Source of the DNA: Leptodactylus fallax
Taxonomy: Eukaryota; Chordata; Amphibia; Anura; Leptodactylidae
NCBI GenBank assembly: GCA_947044405.1
Contig: CAMRHE010000063.1
Location: forward strand, 4,514,501 to 4,578,500
Reading direction: 5' to 3'
DNA: 64,000 nt
Every line of letters begins with the position of its first letter. The first letter of the stretch is position 1. The position numbers were made by a program, and so were the translations under genes. Of the stretch, positions 1 through 11,483 are shown piece by piece. Under the pieces are notes generated by a model. That model saw only the letters and a program-made list of their open reading frames with translations. It made no database searches and was not told the DNA's origin.

Positions 1-240
1 GATAATCACAGGCCTCAGCAATCCTTGATGTCACTTGGGAGGCTGAAGAGGACGCAATACCCGCACTGGAGCCTGGGGTAGGTGAGTAACACTGTTTGTT
101 ATGTTTTTTCACCTTCCTGGGGCCTCCTCTTATTAAACTCTGAGTATATTAGTAGTTCATGGTGGCAAACCCACAAAATTTAGGGGTCAGCAAAACCCCA
201 GAAAATGTGGGTTAGCCAACCAAAAGTGTTAATAAGTCTC
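1..240. repeat. Fragment of a dispersed repeat
   Basis: The 16-base word atcacaggcctcagca at 5-20 recurs exactly at 51783-51798, and a related word is present on the opposite strand near 35405. All three lie in sequence that resembles the inside of a common MITE-like amphibian repeat. No coding potential is seen. The rest of the stretch is unique as far as I can tell by eye. Confidence 0.35.
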
Positions 241-278
241 TATGTATGTGGGATTTTTTTAAATTTTTATTAATATAG

Positions 279-720
279 GGGCCACTGTGGGACATTACAC
301 TGTATGGAGGGGCCACTATGAGACATTATACTGTGTGGAAGGGTCACTATGGGACATTATGCTGCATGTAGGGGGCACTATGGGTCATCATACTGCGTTT
401 AGGGGCCACTGTAGATTATTATACTGCATGGAGGGGCCACTGTAGATTATTATACTGCGTGGAGGGGCTATTATTTTTTCTCAGGGATCTTTGGTATGAA
501 TAGGAAGCAGGCTGTACTTTGTACCCTTAAACTACCACGGTGGTAAGTAATGAATGCAGCTTACCACTCGGTCCTTAAACATTAGTAAACATAGGGGCCA
601 TTGTATTATACGTGGGGGTCATTATTTTAAATGTGGAGGCCATTATTTTATGTGTGTCACTGAAGGGGCCATTCTACTGCGTATGAGGGCCATTACAGTA
701 CATGTGGGGGCACTGACGGG
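279..720. repeat. Degenerate minisatellite (ggggccactatgggacattata type)
   Basis: Irregular units of roughly 30-45 bases repeat the pattern ggggccact, a short spacer, cattata and ctgtgtgga. They are clear from 279 to 475 and more decayed from 590 to 720. The same kind of unit recurs near 3215-3545 and 34185-34345. A short ATCT microsatellite follows at about 744-758. Short open frames here are by-products of the repeat and are not genes. Confidence 0.7.
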
Positions 721-760
721 TGCTCTTATATCTATCAATTGATCTATCTATCTATCTAGG

Positions 761-1786
761 GGCCTTTTACCCTATATCGCTCTCTCTCTCATCTAATTTT
801 TTTTTTTAATAAAATCCAAAATTATATCAACAGTTAATAATTTTCTCTATTTTTCTCCTCCAAAGTATACATTTTTTATATAAGTGATTTCAGCTGAACA
901 AAGGATTCCCGTTGAGTGTTCTGAAAATAGAAAATAACCTGATGTGCGGACGATAATTTCCCAACTGCTGGGGTCCATTAAACCATCAGGTTAAACAGGA
1001 GGGAATGAAAACACTTATAGGAGCCGGAGTTGGGTTGTTATGTAACAGATGCAGTGTGTATAAAAACATATGTCTCGGCAAGAGAGTGTCTGCATCTGGT
1101 CTTAGACATAATGATAGATGGCACCTACGGAGATCGGCGCTAGGTTTGGTCTCCGCTGGGATTTGTCATACGGCAAGAGAACTATCATATTGTAATGTAA
1201 TAAATGTATGTAGAGCTGCTCTGCTGATTTCTAATAGGAGGCTGATGGGTTCTGCATGGAAGTGAATGGGTTTTGCCACCTCTATGTACTGCCAGGTAAT
1301 TTGCAGACCTAGCTTCTCACTGTGTAATGACATTCTGACTACATATCCCAGCTCCAGTGAGGACGTCAGGATGGGTTTTATACATGAAGGGGAGGAGATG
1401 ATGAGCCTCATGTCAGCACATCATACAAATACTAGTCCATCATCATAAATAACACCAAGTTAATCTAAGGAAAGCAAAACTGTGATCTCAAGGTGAAGAA
1501 GTAACAACCAAGAGTCAATTATTATTTCCTACATAAAAGTGACAAATCCCAGCCTGGTAATAAGTGTCGCAAGCGTCACTGGACGTAATGGTGACATGCA
1601 ATGACCCACATCTCTGATCCTTCACATCTTCATATAAATACATAACATATGAAAGTCCCGGTTTCCCAGAAGGATTTGCAGCTTTATTTTCTGATGAAAG
1701 TCGCTGCAGTGCATGATGGGAGCAAGAGGAGATGTTCCATCTTCATATAATACAATGTTGTAGGATGTTACTTAAATATCATCTCC
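761..1786. other. Unannotated stretch
   Basis: I recognise no gene or named repeat. Small open frames on both strands (up to about 85 codons) overlap one another, lack protein-like composition and are not supported. A CT-rich run and a T run lie near 780-810. Confidence 0.5.
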
Positions 1787-1994
1787 TTAAAGAGGTTGGG
1801 GAAGACTAAACATGGCTGCTTTATTCTTCTCAGGAAGTGACCTCTCCTCTGTTGGTGACATGGAAGTGCCACAGCTCAGTCCCATTACGAAGAATGAGAC
1901 TGAACTGCAGCATAGCCATTTGATCAACTGGTGTGATGTCACTTCCTGCGAAACAGAAATCAGCCATGTTCTCTAATATTGCCCAACCCTTTAA
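1787..1994. mobile_element. Palindromic MITE, TTAA ends
   Basis: The element runs from ttaaagaggttggg at 1787 to cccaaccctttaa ending at 1994. The arms continue inward as an imperfect inverted repeat: an arm with catggctgctttattc and ggaagtgac on the left pairs with gtcacttcc and cagccatg on the right. A short palindrome bounded by TTAA fits a non-autonomous DNA transposon of the piggyBac-like type. It carries no coding sequence. Confidence 0.7.
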
Positions 1995-3214
1995 AAGGGT
2001 ACCTGAGTTTCCCTCAAAACTTGAAATATCTTCTGACGCTTGCAGAGCAGTCTGTTCTCTGGATATATAAGCCTTACTACATGGTGTCATATCAGTTTTT
2101 CTGCTGTTAATAGCCCCATGATGGTTGCTAAACATTTTGCATTTGTCTCTGAGGCAACTAGTCCGTGCAATACGAAGCTGCAGACTCCATTCTGTGTAGT
2201 GTACAGTCAGGGAAAGCTCACTGTGTTCTGTCTTGAGCCTACCAATTTCTAAAGATGCAACTTCCCTAGTAACAGGGAGTGAATGGCAAATTACCGAGAC
2301 GGGAGACCTCTTCAGAGAGATTTTTCAGACAGGAAGCGTTTTTAAATAAAGTGCATTACATTTTGGTCCAGAATCACATGATCTATTAAATCAGACTAAG
2401 TTGTCTGAAAAATTAGTGACCATTTCAGATGATAGGAACACAATTTTGGTCAAGTTATCAATTTTGCTCAGTTTCAATTTAAATGCCTTTATAGAGCATA
2501 TAGACATTGTATAAAGGGTGCCCAAAAATGGGAACCCCTATATAAGTGTTTGAGATGAAGTTAATTGATGGATCAGCTGAATCTTAGATTAGATAATAGC
2601 TCACAAGCAATGGTTGTCATGCTGCAATCAGGCTGGTCATATATTATAGCTGAGCTTCCAGTTCCTTGTTGTGCCTCATGTAAGGGGTTCAGTTCTTACC
2701 AGGATCAGTAAGCAGTCTGTCTTGGGGATGGTACAGTAACGTAGGCAGACCTGACAGATTAATTGGAATAGGTTTTTACTCTTAACAGCAACTGTAATGG
2801 TTTCAAAGGTGGTTACATTCTCCTAAAGAAGGCACAGACTTGACGGTTACCAGTCTGTATAGAGGTAGAGTTCTTTGTAGTGACAGGACTGCTTTAACTC
2901 TAGGGCAAACAGTGCACCTGTGTCAGGCCCCATGGCATCAGGGGCCCCTTAACTGCTACCCAGGATCCAGCGGGACATTCCTGTTCTGCTGTTTCAGATA
3001 TCAGGTCCCTATTTCTACTTTTTCTGTGTTCTCAGGACCAAAAATTGAGTTGAATACAATGGTGAGTAAGGAGTCATCGGGCCCCTGCTCACCACTCAGG
3101 CTGTGACTAGTTCTGTCTGCAGTATGGAATTGCAATGATTCCCAAGCTGGAGACAGCACTAGGCCAAAGCCTGCAGACAGCTTCATGGGAACAGAGCCAA
3201 GAAACTTTTTTTTT
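1995..3214. other. Unannotated stretch
   Basis: No gene is supported. The frames at 2840-3106 (+) and 3001-3186 (-) overlap and have no recognisable domain. The text is mixed-complexity unique DNA, with one T run near 3208. Confidence 0.45.
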
Positions 3215-3545
3215 TATGGCACAATTTCTGTGTGGGGGCCATAAAGGGGCATTATACTATGTGAGGGAGACTGAGAGGACATTATAGTATGTGGAAACAA
3301 AGATGGGGCATTATACTATGTATAGGCCACTAAGGGGGCAATATACTATGTATAGGCCTCTAAGGGGGGCATAATACTATGTGGAGGGCACTCAGGGGGC
3401 ATTATATGAGACTGTTAAGGGGGCATTATACTATGTGGTAGATATTAAGGGGAATTATACAATATGAAGGGGCATTATACTACTGTATGTGTGGGGGCAC
3501 AAAGAGATCATTATACTATGTGGTGACACAAAGGGGGTGGAGGAG
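3215..3545. repeat. Degenerate minisatellite (ggggcattatactatgtg type)
   Basis: About nine imperfect units of 30-40 bases carry the core ggggcattatactatgtg with varying spacers such as aggccactaaggg. They are related to the arrays at 279-720 and 34185-34345. Confidence 0.75.
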
Positions 3546-5163
3546 GTTAGGGGCATGGCTTAACACTGCCACCACAGTGGCCTCTCTTTTTGTTCTGGGG
3601 AGACTCACTTATTAAACTTTTGCACTGTGCCCACCAATGTATAACCAGAGACACCCTGCAGCACACAGTTGTAGGCTAGCCCACCTGTGTGGTTGTACTT
3701 TCGCACAGCGTATTCCTTCCTCTTTCACAGTAGGGCTGTCAGGTGGCAACACCGTTGCAGCCCTGGGCCATTCTGGCCTCAAAGGCCCTTCAGCACAATT
3801 TTTTGGCCACGGCTCACACACCTCAGTTTCTACATATGGGTTGTATTGGGCAATGACCCTCTTTTTCATGTTTCAAGACAGCAGGCTACTTGGTCGCTGT
3901 CATGTCAATTTTAATGGAAGTAGCTCACCCATTCCCACAGGCATTGGTGTCATACCAGTCACTAATAATCTCAGGCAGTATGGATAATACAGGTCCACAT
4001 CAGGACCAAAACTCTGCCTAGTGTTTTGGTCTTAAAGCTATAGTGTAGAACAATATACCATACATTCCCTCATACAAAATATGTACGTATATTCTGAGAG
4101 TTACACCAATGATTTTGTTCTTTTGGATTCTGTATTGGTAAAGATTTTTCCGCATGGAAGCCTGAAAAAGTTTTCTATTATATATGGATATGTGTGGACA
4201 GGTGTGAGTGTATTCAGCTTGATAAAATCCTGCATTCACCACTGCGCCCAGATGTTTCAGACCAGGCTGGGTTGTTGTTTTGCGATTTCAATCCATCTAT
4301 ATTCCTGAGGCTGAGGAGAAGATAAGCCTAGGAAACTGTTCTCAGGTCTCGAAGCAATAAGCAATATCCAGGAAAACATTTAAACAGAGGAGTCGGGTAT
4401 ATTGGCAAGAAGAGGATATTTTTTGTTAACTGTAATATCTATGTTGTTGACTGGGTGCATTCATACGTGACCCAAAGGCATTTTAATATATTGTTCACAT
4501 GGGTTAAGGGCTAATGATCAGAGTTGTTATCCTACAGCAGACAACAGCAGAATGCAGGCTACAGTACAGACACAGGCTGCTGACACGCTTGGTGACAACA
4601 GTCCACCATGTATTCTGCTGATGGTTCCTGAAGACCAAGGTCCTATTGTAAGAGTCACCAAACCTTGGGCAATTGTAGAAAATCTCACCTGGGAGAAGGG
4701 TTGAGCTGTCATCTTCTTCATTATAACGGTATGACAGGAGCTTGTCTCATCATCAGCAATAACTGCAAAAGGAGTTTGTGTCTCCCCTTTGTGTGGAACA
4801 ATCCATACAGTTTCCTCCTACAGGAAGATCTTAGCCTGATATTGTGAACAGAGTATAGAAAAATATATAACGTTACATCACCTGCTCCACTGAACAGAAG
4901 AATTCCTTGACGTTTGAGATAAAAAATAACTATATAAGGTTACGATACCTAAATGAAATATACCGGAGAAACAAATACCTAATGAAAGAAAAAACATGCA
5001 GTAATTCCGTGAATACGTTGGTAACACAGCGGCGTCTACATGTAGACATGTTAGTGAATGCTTTGAAGAGCGTTGAGATGTACGTGGTAGATCTCGGGAG
5101 TATAGGGAAGCATGGATTTTGCTTGCACTGTTATTGTGGGATGTTTGTGTTTTCCCATTAGAC
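3546..5163. other. Unannotated stretch
   Basis: No supported gene. A 116-codon plus frame at 3637-3987 overlaps an 85-codon minus frame and a second plus frame. None has a recognisable motif, and the mutual overlap argues that they are chance frames. Confidence 0.45.
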
Positions 5164-5300
5164 AATTCTTCCCTTCATTCCATGCCTCTAATTACATAAT
5201 TGAACAGCTAAAATCTCATTTTTGTAGGAAGCGCTAAACATTAGCATCTTAATGAAATCCTTAATGAGCTGTCTTGTGTGCATTCAGATCATTGGCGCTC
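5164..5300. other. Unique AT-rich island, possible conserved non-coding element
   Basis: The stretch holds homeodomain-type cores packed close together: ctctaattacataattga near 5189, cattagcatcttaatgaa near 5239 and ccttaatgagctg near 5259. It shows no repeat signature. This density resembles developmental enhancers, but that is inference from composition only; conservation was not tested. Confidence 0.3.
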
Positions 5301-5519
5301 CTCATCCTATGGTCAGGACAGGCCCCCCGTCAGGAGAGTTTAGATTTGGATTTCGATAACCCTGAGATATCCATTTTATCTGGGATGATTAGGCTGGGGG
5401 CTAAGCACCTGAGTACTCGCCATCCCGAGTTGAAGGGGAAAATGCATGGAAAGTCTTGGCCTCTTTAGTCATTTTCGTTACCAATAATATTCTTAATGCT
5501 ATGGCTTGACTATAGAATT

Positions 5520-6060
5520 GTACTGCAATTGGTTGGTGGATATAAATACTCATTGACAAAAAAATACCACAAAAAATACTTTTGGGTAGTGTACCTCTTC
5601 ATGAGACATCACTGACTACTAGACATGCCTTGATGATGGAACTTAAACTCATTTTGCTCAGTTGATAGACTTTGAGAGGGGACACATGAATGGATTGAGA
5701 AAAGCAGAATGGTCATTTTGACAAATTGCCCACCATCTAGGCCATTCTGACCAATTTGTTAGGATGTGTTGGGAGCCGTGGTTACATGAGGGCACAAGCA
5801 TATGGCGAACAGGCTCCATGAGGGCCCAGGCAGACCACCAGCTTCAACATTTGTGGGCAAATGTGGTGCAGGATATCATATGTAATCTGTATGCCTCCAT
5901 GCCCAACCATATTCATCTTGTATCAGGCCAGAGGTCTACTAGAGCCTCAATTGTACAGTTTACTCCAAAAAAAAATTCTCCTTTTGCTCTAATATTGTCA
6001 TCACTTACATATATCATCATCATTCATTTGATTCCAAAAAATCCTTCTTGGTGCATCATA
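5520..6060 (+). pseudogene. Tc1-like transposase relic, internally deleted
   Basis: Plus-strand text near 5665-5765 reads, with frame breaks, like the N-terminal helix-turn-helix region of a Tc1-like transposase: DFERGHMNGLRKAEWS, then FRQIA-like residues and HLG. From about 5860 to 5925 it reads like the extreme C-terminus, around NLYASMPNHIHLV. The catalytic DDE core that should lie between them, several hundred bases, is missing, so this is an internally deleted, inactive copy. Flanking sequence near 6030-6060 resembles the element's 3' non-coding end. A different Tc1 subfamily would explain the sequence equally well. Confidence 0.55.
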
Positions 6061-6930
6061 TCGCTGCTCTTATCCATGCAATGTGCCTATAATTGCGGCC
6101 CTGTCTTTTAGGACATAAAGCAGACTTTTTTCTAATCCTAGATAACGCTAGACACCATGTATATACCATTATAGTTTTGGAATTGCAGTCTTGCTGGGAA
6201 TTTCTAAAGCCCAGTGCATTGTGTGACAGAATTATTAAGAGACAGGATGTGGTCCCACGCACCTCAATTGAAATACATACCCGCAAGGGACTGGGGTAGA
6301 TTTCATTCATAACTCACGCCAGTTTTCTGTCCCCACCCAGACCCGGCTTGACCCAATTTTTTAACAAGTGGTAAGCAGGACATTTTGGTTTGCCACTTGA
6401 TGGTACCCATATACACTGTTATATGATTTTGATCCTGGGGCAAATTAACCCCATGTGATCTGTCCTTGTATTCTGAATATTATGAAGTCTCTGGTGCTAC
6501 TAGTAAATAGTAGTAACTAAAAACAACTAGGCGGTTATATTTAGGGGCCCACGTGTGGCCCCTGAGTAACAGGTCGGGGTACACTTATGTGCTATATAAC
6601 ATTTGAGCTAGTGTATCTATACTGTATATTACAGCTAGTTATACCTCATTTTCGCAGTGCAGATACATAAAACATGTCTTGTTCTTTTGGCTTTACTATA
6701 TTCTTTATATATGTGCATTACTTAGGGCCTTGTTATAGTAAGTGGAATCCTGATGTCTTTCTTAAATAATTGAGACCAAACATCTCATAAATAAGACATG
6801 ATTTTTCTGAGAAAACCAGCATGGTGACAGCTATATACCATTGTATATATTCATTCCCCAGCCATGGCTATTTTTAGTATAGGCTGATGATATGATAAAA
6901 CCGGATTCACATATCGCCAGGCACCATTCC
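6061..6930. other. Unannotated stretch
   Basis: No gene or repeat is recognised. Opposed short frames at 6056-6310 (-) and 6093-6299 (+) are shadows of each other. Confidence 0.4.
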
Positions 6931-7170
6931 CTTGCTCCGCTATAATGAAGGTGCCCCCTACTGTAGCAATACGAACAAAAAGATCCATTCCCAAGGAATC
7001 TGTTCGTCTTAAGACTTTGATATGCGAACATTTCCCCTCCGCTCCAGTCTCTTCACATTGGGAGAGCCGAGCAGCTCTGCAACCTTTTCTTAAATGGTTT
7101 TTGTGTCAGATAAGTGGAAGCTTCAAATATTCATAATCCTTAATCTTTTCTTTTTGAATGCAAAGTATTA
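6931..7170. other. Unique island, possible conserved non-coding element
   Basis: This is non-repetitive sequence with clusters such as cttcaaatattcataatcc and gaatgcaaagtattaatttt near 7118-7175. It looks under-decayed beside the surrounding repeats. Functional meaning is inferred only. Confidence 0.22.
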
Positions 7171-7365
7171 ATTTTAGTCTGCGCTCCAGGGCTTGTCACA
7201 TCTGTCGCCCTTCGCTGAACACTGCCTGGGGCAGAGAGAACATGCTGTACATCTTTCTGAGATTGGCCACATTGTCCCTCTCCAGAATGATAATGATTGA
7301 GGAGACATCGAGACACATAAGCCTACCTGTGCATTTCCCTTTAAAGGGAAGCTGTCAACTATGTT

Positions 7366-7744
7366 TTAAAGGAAACTTGACATATGAAAAATTCTGTCCA
7401 ATCTGTGGGCAGCATGTTATAGAGCAGGAGGAGCTGAACAGATTGATATATAGGTTTGTGGGAAAAGATTCACTATAACCTGTCATTTATCCATGGAATT
7501 TTTTGTTCTTTCTATGCTGAGACGTCTAGGAGGCGGTCCTATCAGTGATTAGGTATACAGGAAGTCACTAATAGGACCGCCTCCTAGACTTCTCAACATA
7601 GAGCAGTGATTTCAATGGGTTATATGACAGGTTATACTGAAACGTTTCCCACAAAATTATACATCAATCTGCTCAGCTCCTCCTGCTCTGTAACATACCG
7701 CCTGCAGATTTCACAGCATTTTCCATGTGATAGGTTCCCTTTAA
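7366..7744. mobile_element. Long palindromic MITE with near-perfect central hairpin
   Basis: TTAA at 7366-7369 and at 7741-7744 bound a 379-bp foldback. The left arm (gaaacttgacatatgaaaa, then agcatgttatagagcaggag) pairs with the right arm (ctcctgctctgtaacatac, then ttttccatgtgataggttcc). The innermost arms, near 7527-7545 and 7575-7593, share a 19-base identity built on gtctaggaggcggtcctat. It has no coding sequence. It is probably a TTAA-targeting non-autonomous DNA transposon. Confidence 0.8.
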
Positions 7745-8367
7745 AGAGGTTATCCATCCATTTCATATACCCTATCAGGGGGATTCTGAGGTAAAAGAGG
7801 GGTATCCTGTGTTCAGGACCTATTCTGTCACATATATATTACAATCCATTACAATATAATGTTAATTGGATAACATCCGGTATTTCGAGTGCCATCTACA
7901 CCTGCAGAATACTTACTGTATATGTTTATATAAGATCCCTTAGGGCAGGGACACATTGATATGAATACATCCATTCCCTGCACATTGCTGCTGAATATGT
8001 CGTCTTCTTTATGAGGGATAGAATGTGGATATATAATAGGTACACAGAATAGATCTTAGTGTTTCCAGCATCTTGTAAGATTGATGCAAGCGTGGCATTG
8101 ACAATGAACATCAGACCTTGAGCACAGAGGAACATGCAGTGACACAGCCAGATCCGTATACTGTATGTAATAATGCACTAAATCTGATATATAAGCTGAA
8201 GTGTCTTTTGTTCTATCATTTATATTCTATCGGGTGTTCACTGTAAATCGCTGTCATTCTGTATTCTTTCTTTATTATTTAGTACCCTTATATTCAGAGT
8301 TTGCGCTCACTCAATCTATCCCTGTCCCAACCACTTTTTTAGGGTTTGCGAATATGATGACTCAGTG
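7745..8367. other. Unannotated stretch
   Basis: The first bases (agaggttatccatccattt) resemble the edge of another common MITE. The remainder is unique, AT-rich and without a supported frame. Confidence 0.4.
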
Positions 8368-8857
8368 TTAAAGGGAGTCTGTCAGCAGGAAATCATTATG
8401 AAACTAATGATAGTACTTTGTAGAGCGGATGTTATGCTTTTTAAAGATGCCTTTCTTATTCTGCATTGCAGCTCAATTTTCATGAAAATCAGGATTTTAT
8501 TCTTATTAGAATTAGGTGAAAAGGGGCTTTAGAGACGTTTTTCTTCTCCTACTGGGACTTCACTCTCTGCACTAGATAATCCCACAACTCCAGCCCCCAT
8601 TGCTTGAGTGACGTCTTCCACTTTGTCACACTTTGCAGTTAGGACAGTTCCCTAAAATGGACAGCAAAGCCGTGGCAGGAGAGGACACACTGCTAAAGCC
8701 CTTTTCAGCTAATTTGCATAAGAATAAAATCCTGATCTTCATGAAAATGGAGCTGCAATGCAGAATAAGAAAGACACTTTTGGAAAGTATAGAAGCTGCC
8801 CTACAGGGTGCTAACCTTAGTTTTATACTGATTTTCCTGCTGATAGACTCCCTTTAA
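8368..8857. mobile_element. Palindromic MITE (ttaaagggagtctgtcagcag type)
   Basis: The 490-bp element starts ttaaagggagtctgtcagca at 8368 and ends with the inverted counterpart tgctgatagactccctttaa at 8857. The arms continue inward through cattgcagctc, catgaaaatcaggattttattct and its complement near 8720-8760. It is non-coding. The 74-codon frame at 8633-8857 lies in the right arm and is an artefact. Confidence 0.85.
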
Positions 8858-8966
8858 GGCTGAAGCCCCGTGTTACGAAAACACTGCGCTTTATAGTACC
8901 TGCAAAGTGGATGGGATTCTGGCTAATCCTACCCTGACATTGTAGAAAAAAATCCGTAGCAGAAAA
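8858..8966. mobile_element. Left half of a MITE split by a later insertion
   Basis: The sequence ggctgaagccccgtgttacg, then ctgcaaagtggatgggattct and cattgtagaaaaa, corresponds to the left half of the intact element at 55158-55431. The matching right half resumes at about 9825, so roughly 860 bp were inserted later. Confidence 0.65.
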
Positions 8967-9824
8967 GTTGTATACAGATATAATATATACAGAATACATA
9001 TCAGAGGATGGTCAAGCAAGTACAGGTAAAAACAAGGAATACAATACATTATAATAAAAATGGGATTAAAAGATAGAAAAGAAAATAGCAAACGGATCTG
9101 TAGTCTGGTTCACTGTGGCTTTCACAGTAGGCCCCAGGGCACTTGCTTAAGTCAACAGCACGACATGTGTCTTCACATCTTTCCCAGGATAAGACCTGAA
9201 GCCTCTCTCCTTGATCTGATACATATACCTGCCCTAGTCTCTTCCCTGTGTCATGTCACTCGGAGACGAGGTCCCGCCCTACATACTGGAACCAGATAAA
9301 TATATACAATTATAACTCCTCGCCGGATGACCGTAGTATCAGGCGAGGGGTATGACAGGGTTCATGGCGATGTTCCCATCATGTAGACACCAGGAATGAC
9401 CACCCAGAACCCCTATGGTAGGGATTTCAGTGTCTGGACCTTTTCCCTGCTCCCAACAGTACCATGTTAGGAATTTATCTGTGCGACTGTAGGAGGCTCC
9501 CCTCAGGAAATATAATCATAAAACGATATTTCCTTTTAAGTTCTTATCTAGAGCCGATTTGTCTGCTCAGAGACTTTCCAATACGCATACTCCAGGATCT
9601 CCCCTGCTGAGTTAACAAGTTTGACACTTGTATGTAAAGTGGGCTGTGTATGGGACTGTAGACATTAAGTCAGCGAGAATCTAAAGATCAAAAGGGTGTG
9701 ATTACCAAGCATAAACACCACATTCCTAAAGGTATATGAAATATGTAATATGAAAAAGCAAAAATACATCAAAGAAAAATACATAACTGGTGGTCTCTCA
9801 TCATCACACCCACATTTTTGAATA
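8967..9824 (-). mobile_element. Unidentified ~860-bp insertion, possible solo LTR
   Basis: This block interrupts the MITE whose halves lie at 8858-8966 and 9825-9969, so it arrived as one event or as stacked events. It has no useful frame. Read on the minus strand it begins near tgtgggtgtgatgatgagag and ends in an AT-rich tail, which would suit a solo LTR or a non-autonomous retroelement. I see no clear target-site duplication or inverted termini, so the class is undecided. Confidence 0.4.
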
Positions 9825-9969
9825 TTGCAGCATGTCAATTATACTTGCGGAAATGCTGGTGTTTTCCGTATAGGTATATTAGAGGCAGAAAGTTTGCAGA
9901 GGAAAACTGCAATAAAAATGCTGCGGAAACAACATGATGCGTGTTTCGCTACGTGGGGCCTTAACCTAA
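9825..9969. mobile_element. Right half of the split MITE
   Basis: The words gtcaattatacttgcggaaatg, ataggtatattagaggcagaaa and cgctacgtggggccttaacc match, in the same order, the right half of the intact element at 55158-55431. The terminal words at 8858 and 9969 are inverted relative to each other (ggctgaagcccc and ggggccttaacc). Confidence 0.65.
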
Positions 9970-10386
9970 AGGAGTTTTCTAAGCTACAACATCCATCTCT
10001 AAATAGAACTATAGCCCTAAGACAAGACTCTTTGTAATGTTCCCATGTCATAAATTTTGCCTGGATCTCCTGTTCTGGTGTCTGGTCATGTGACCCCGTT
10101 CGCTGCAGTGTATGGAACTCTGGTAACAGTTTGGCTGTGCTGGGGCTTCTGGTCCCAAGTAGTTGATGACATCAATATTATGTTTTATGTTATTTATAGA
10201 CTCGAATGGGACACAACTTTAGTACTCACAACAGCCACCATCAATAATATAGGGAGTGAGCAGCCCAGCACCAGGCATGTAAGCAATGTTAGAAGCTGCC
10301 TGCCCAGGGATGCAACTGATCTGTGGGAGTCACAATGGTTGGAAATTGATGGCCTATTGTAAAAGACCATAAGTTTTGAAAATGTA
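9970..10386. other. Unannotated stretch
   Basis: No supported gene. The 101-codon plus frame at 10057-10362 has no recognisable domain. Confidence 0.4.
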
Positions 10387-10595
10387 CAGTGGGTACGGAA
10401 AGTATTCAGACCCCTTTAAATTTATCACTCTTTGTTTCATTGCAGCCATTTGCTAAAAGCAAAAAAGTTAATTTTATTTCTCATTAATGTACACTCAGCG
10501 CCCCATCTTGACAGAAAAAAAAAACAGAAATGTAGATATTTTTGCAAATTTATTAAAAAAGAAAAACTGAAATATCACATGGTCATAAGTATTCT
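10387..10595. mobile_element. Isolated terminus of a Tc1/mariner element
   Basis: The sequence begins tacagtgggtacggaaagta and continues through ttgcagccatttgctaaaa, cgccccatcttgacag and aatatcacatggtcataagt. I recognise this as the outer terminal region of a widespread vertebrate Tc1/mariner family. It breaks off at about 10595 without a transposase or second terminus, so it is a decapitated remnant. Confidence 0.65.
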
Positions 10596-10879
10596 AGAAT
10601 AAACAAGAAAGATGACTCGTACATATACTAGTATGAATTTTACTATTTACTAATACTTTTTTGCTAAGAAGAGGAATTATGGAGTGGAATAAAAAAGATC
10701 TAGTTATTACATCAGTGGGCACGAAAAAGTTTGTTCTGTCTATAACAAGATGGTTACTATATAGATAGATAGATCTGTATTGACATAGTGCTGGACTTTT
10801 GCTTCGGGCCTTGAATTCCTTTAATATCCAATTAGAGCTGGGTAAACAGCGGCCTAAAATGATCTACAAGAGAGTACGG

Positions 10880-11340
10880 GCTGAATGGGAGAGCGACAGT
10901 TCATTTGCTCAAAATCAATTCCTCCTCTTTCCCCTCCCGTAGCCCCAACAACAATGATTTGTCTCTAATTACATGAAATGGAGCCGTCCTCGCCGGTCGT
11001 TTCTACTGACAGAGCTTCCTCCCTGCCAATCAGCGTGAGCAGCATAGTACATCAAAGTGACGTCCTATTCATACCGCTTCACTCTCTTCACATTACCTCT
11101 GAGCCTTGACCGATTTGATTTCCCATAAGACTCTCACCAGCTTCATAGCACTCTATCAGCGGAACTGTGGGACTCAGCTTAACAAGGCTCCAGTGCCCGA
11201 TGCAGGCCGAGCTCGGGTTAAGTTCCTGCAAATACGAATAATCTCTCCCTGCTGTTTCCTAGCGTTGTTTTTCACGACTTTTTTTTTGACTGCTATAGAC
11301 TATTAGAGAGGCATGTCTGGGGCACAATGGTACCTATACA
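10880..11340. other. Unique island, possible conserved non-coding element
   Basis: This is complex, repeat-free sequence ending immediately before the mariner insertion at 11347. It contains a SOX-like aacaacaatg followed by ctctaattacatgaaatgg near 10947-10981. Enhancer identity is inference. The 66-codon frame at 11106-11306 has no recognised domain. Confidence 0.28.
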
Positions 11341-11483
11341 TAGCTACAGTACTGTAGAATTGTATTCGACCCCTTACAGATTTGTTTGTTTTTGCTTTTT
11401 TTAATTTTTCAGATTATAAAACAAATTTCAATATCAGGCAAAGATAACCTGAGTGAATACAAAATGGTGAATTAATTTATTAA

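Noticed and set aside
3637..3987. 116-codon plus frame as possible small protein or exon
   Set aside because: Overlapped by frames in other phases on both strands, no motif, no splice-site or codon-bias support.
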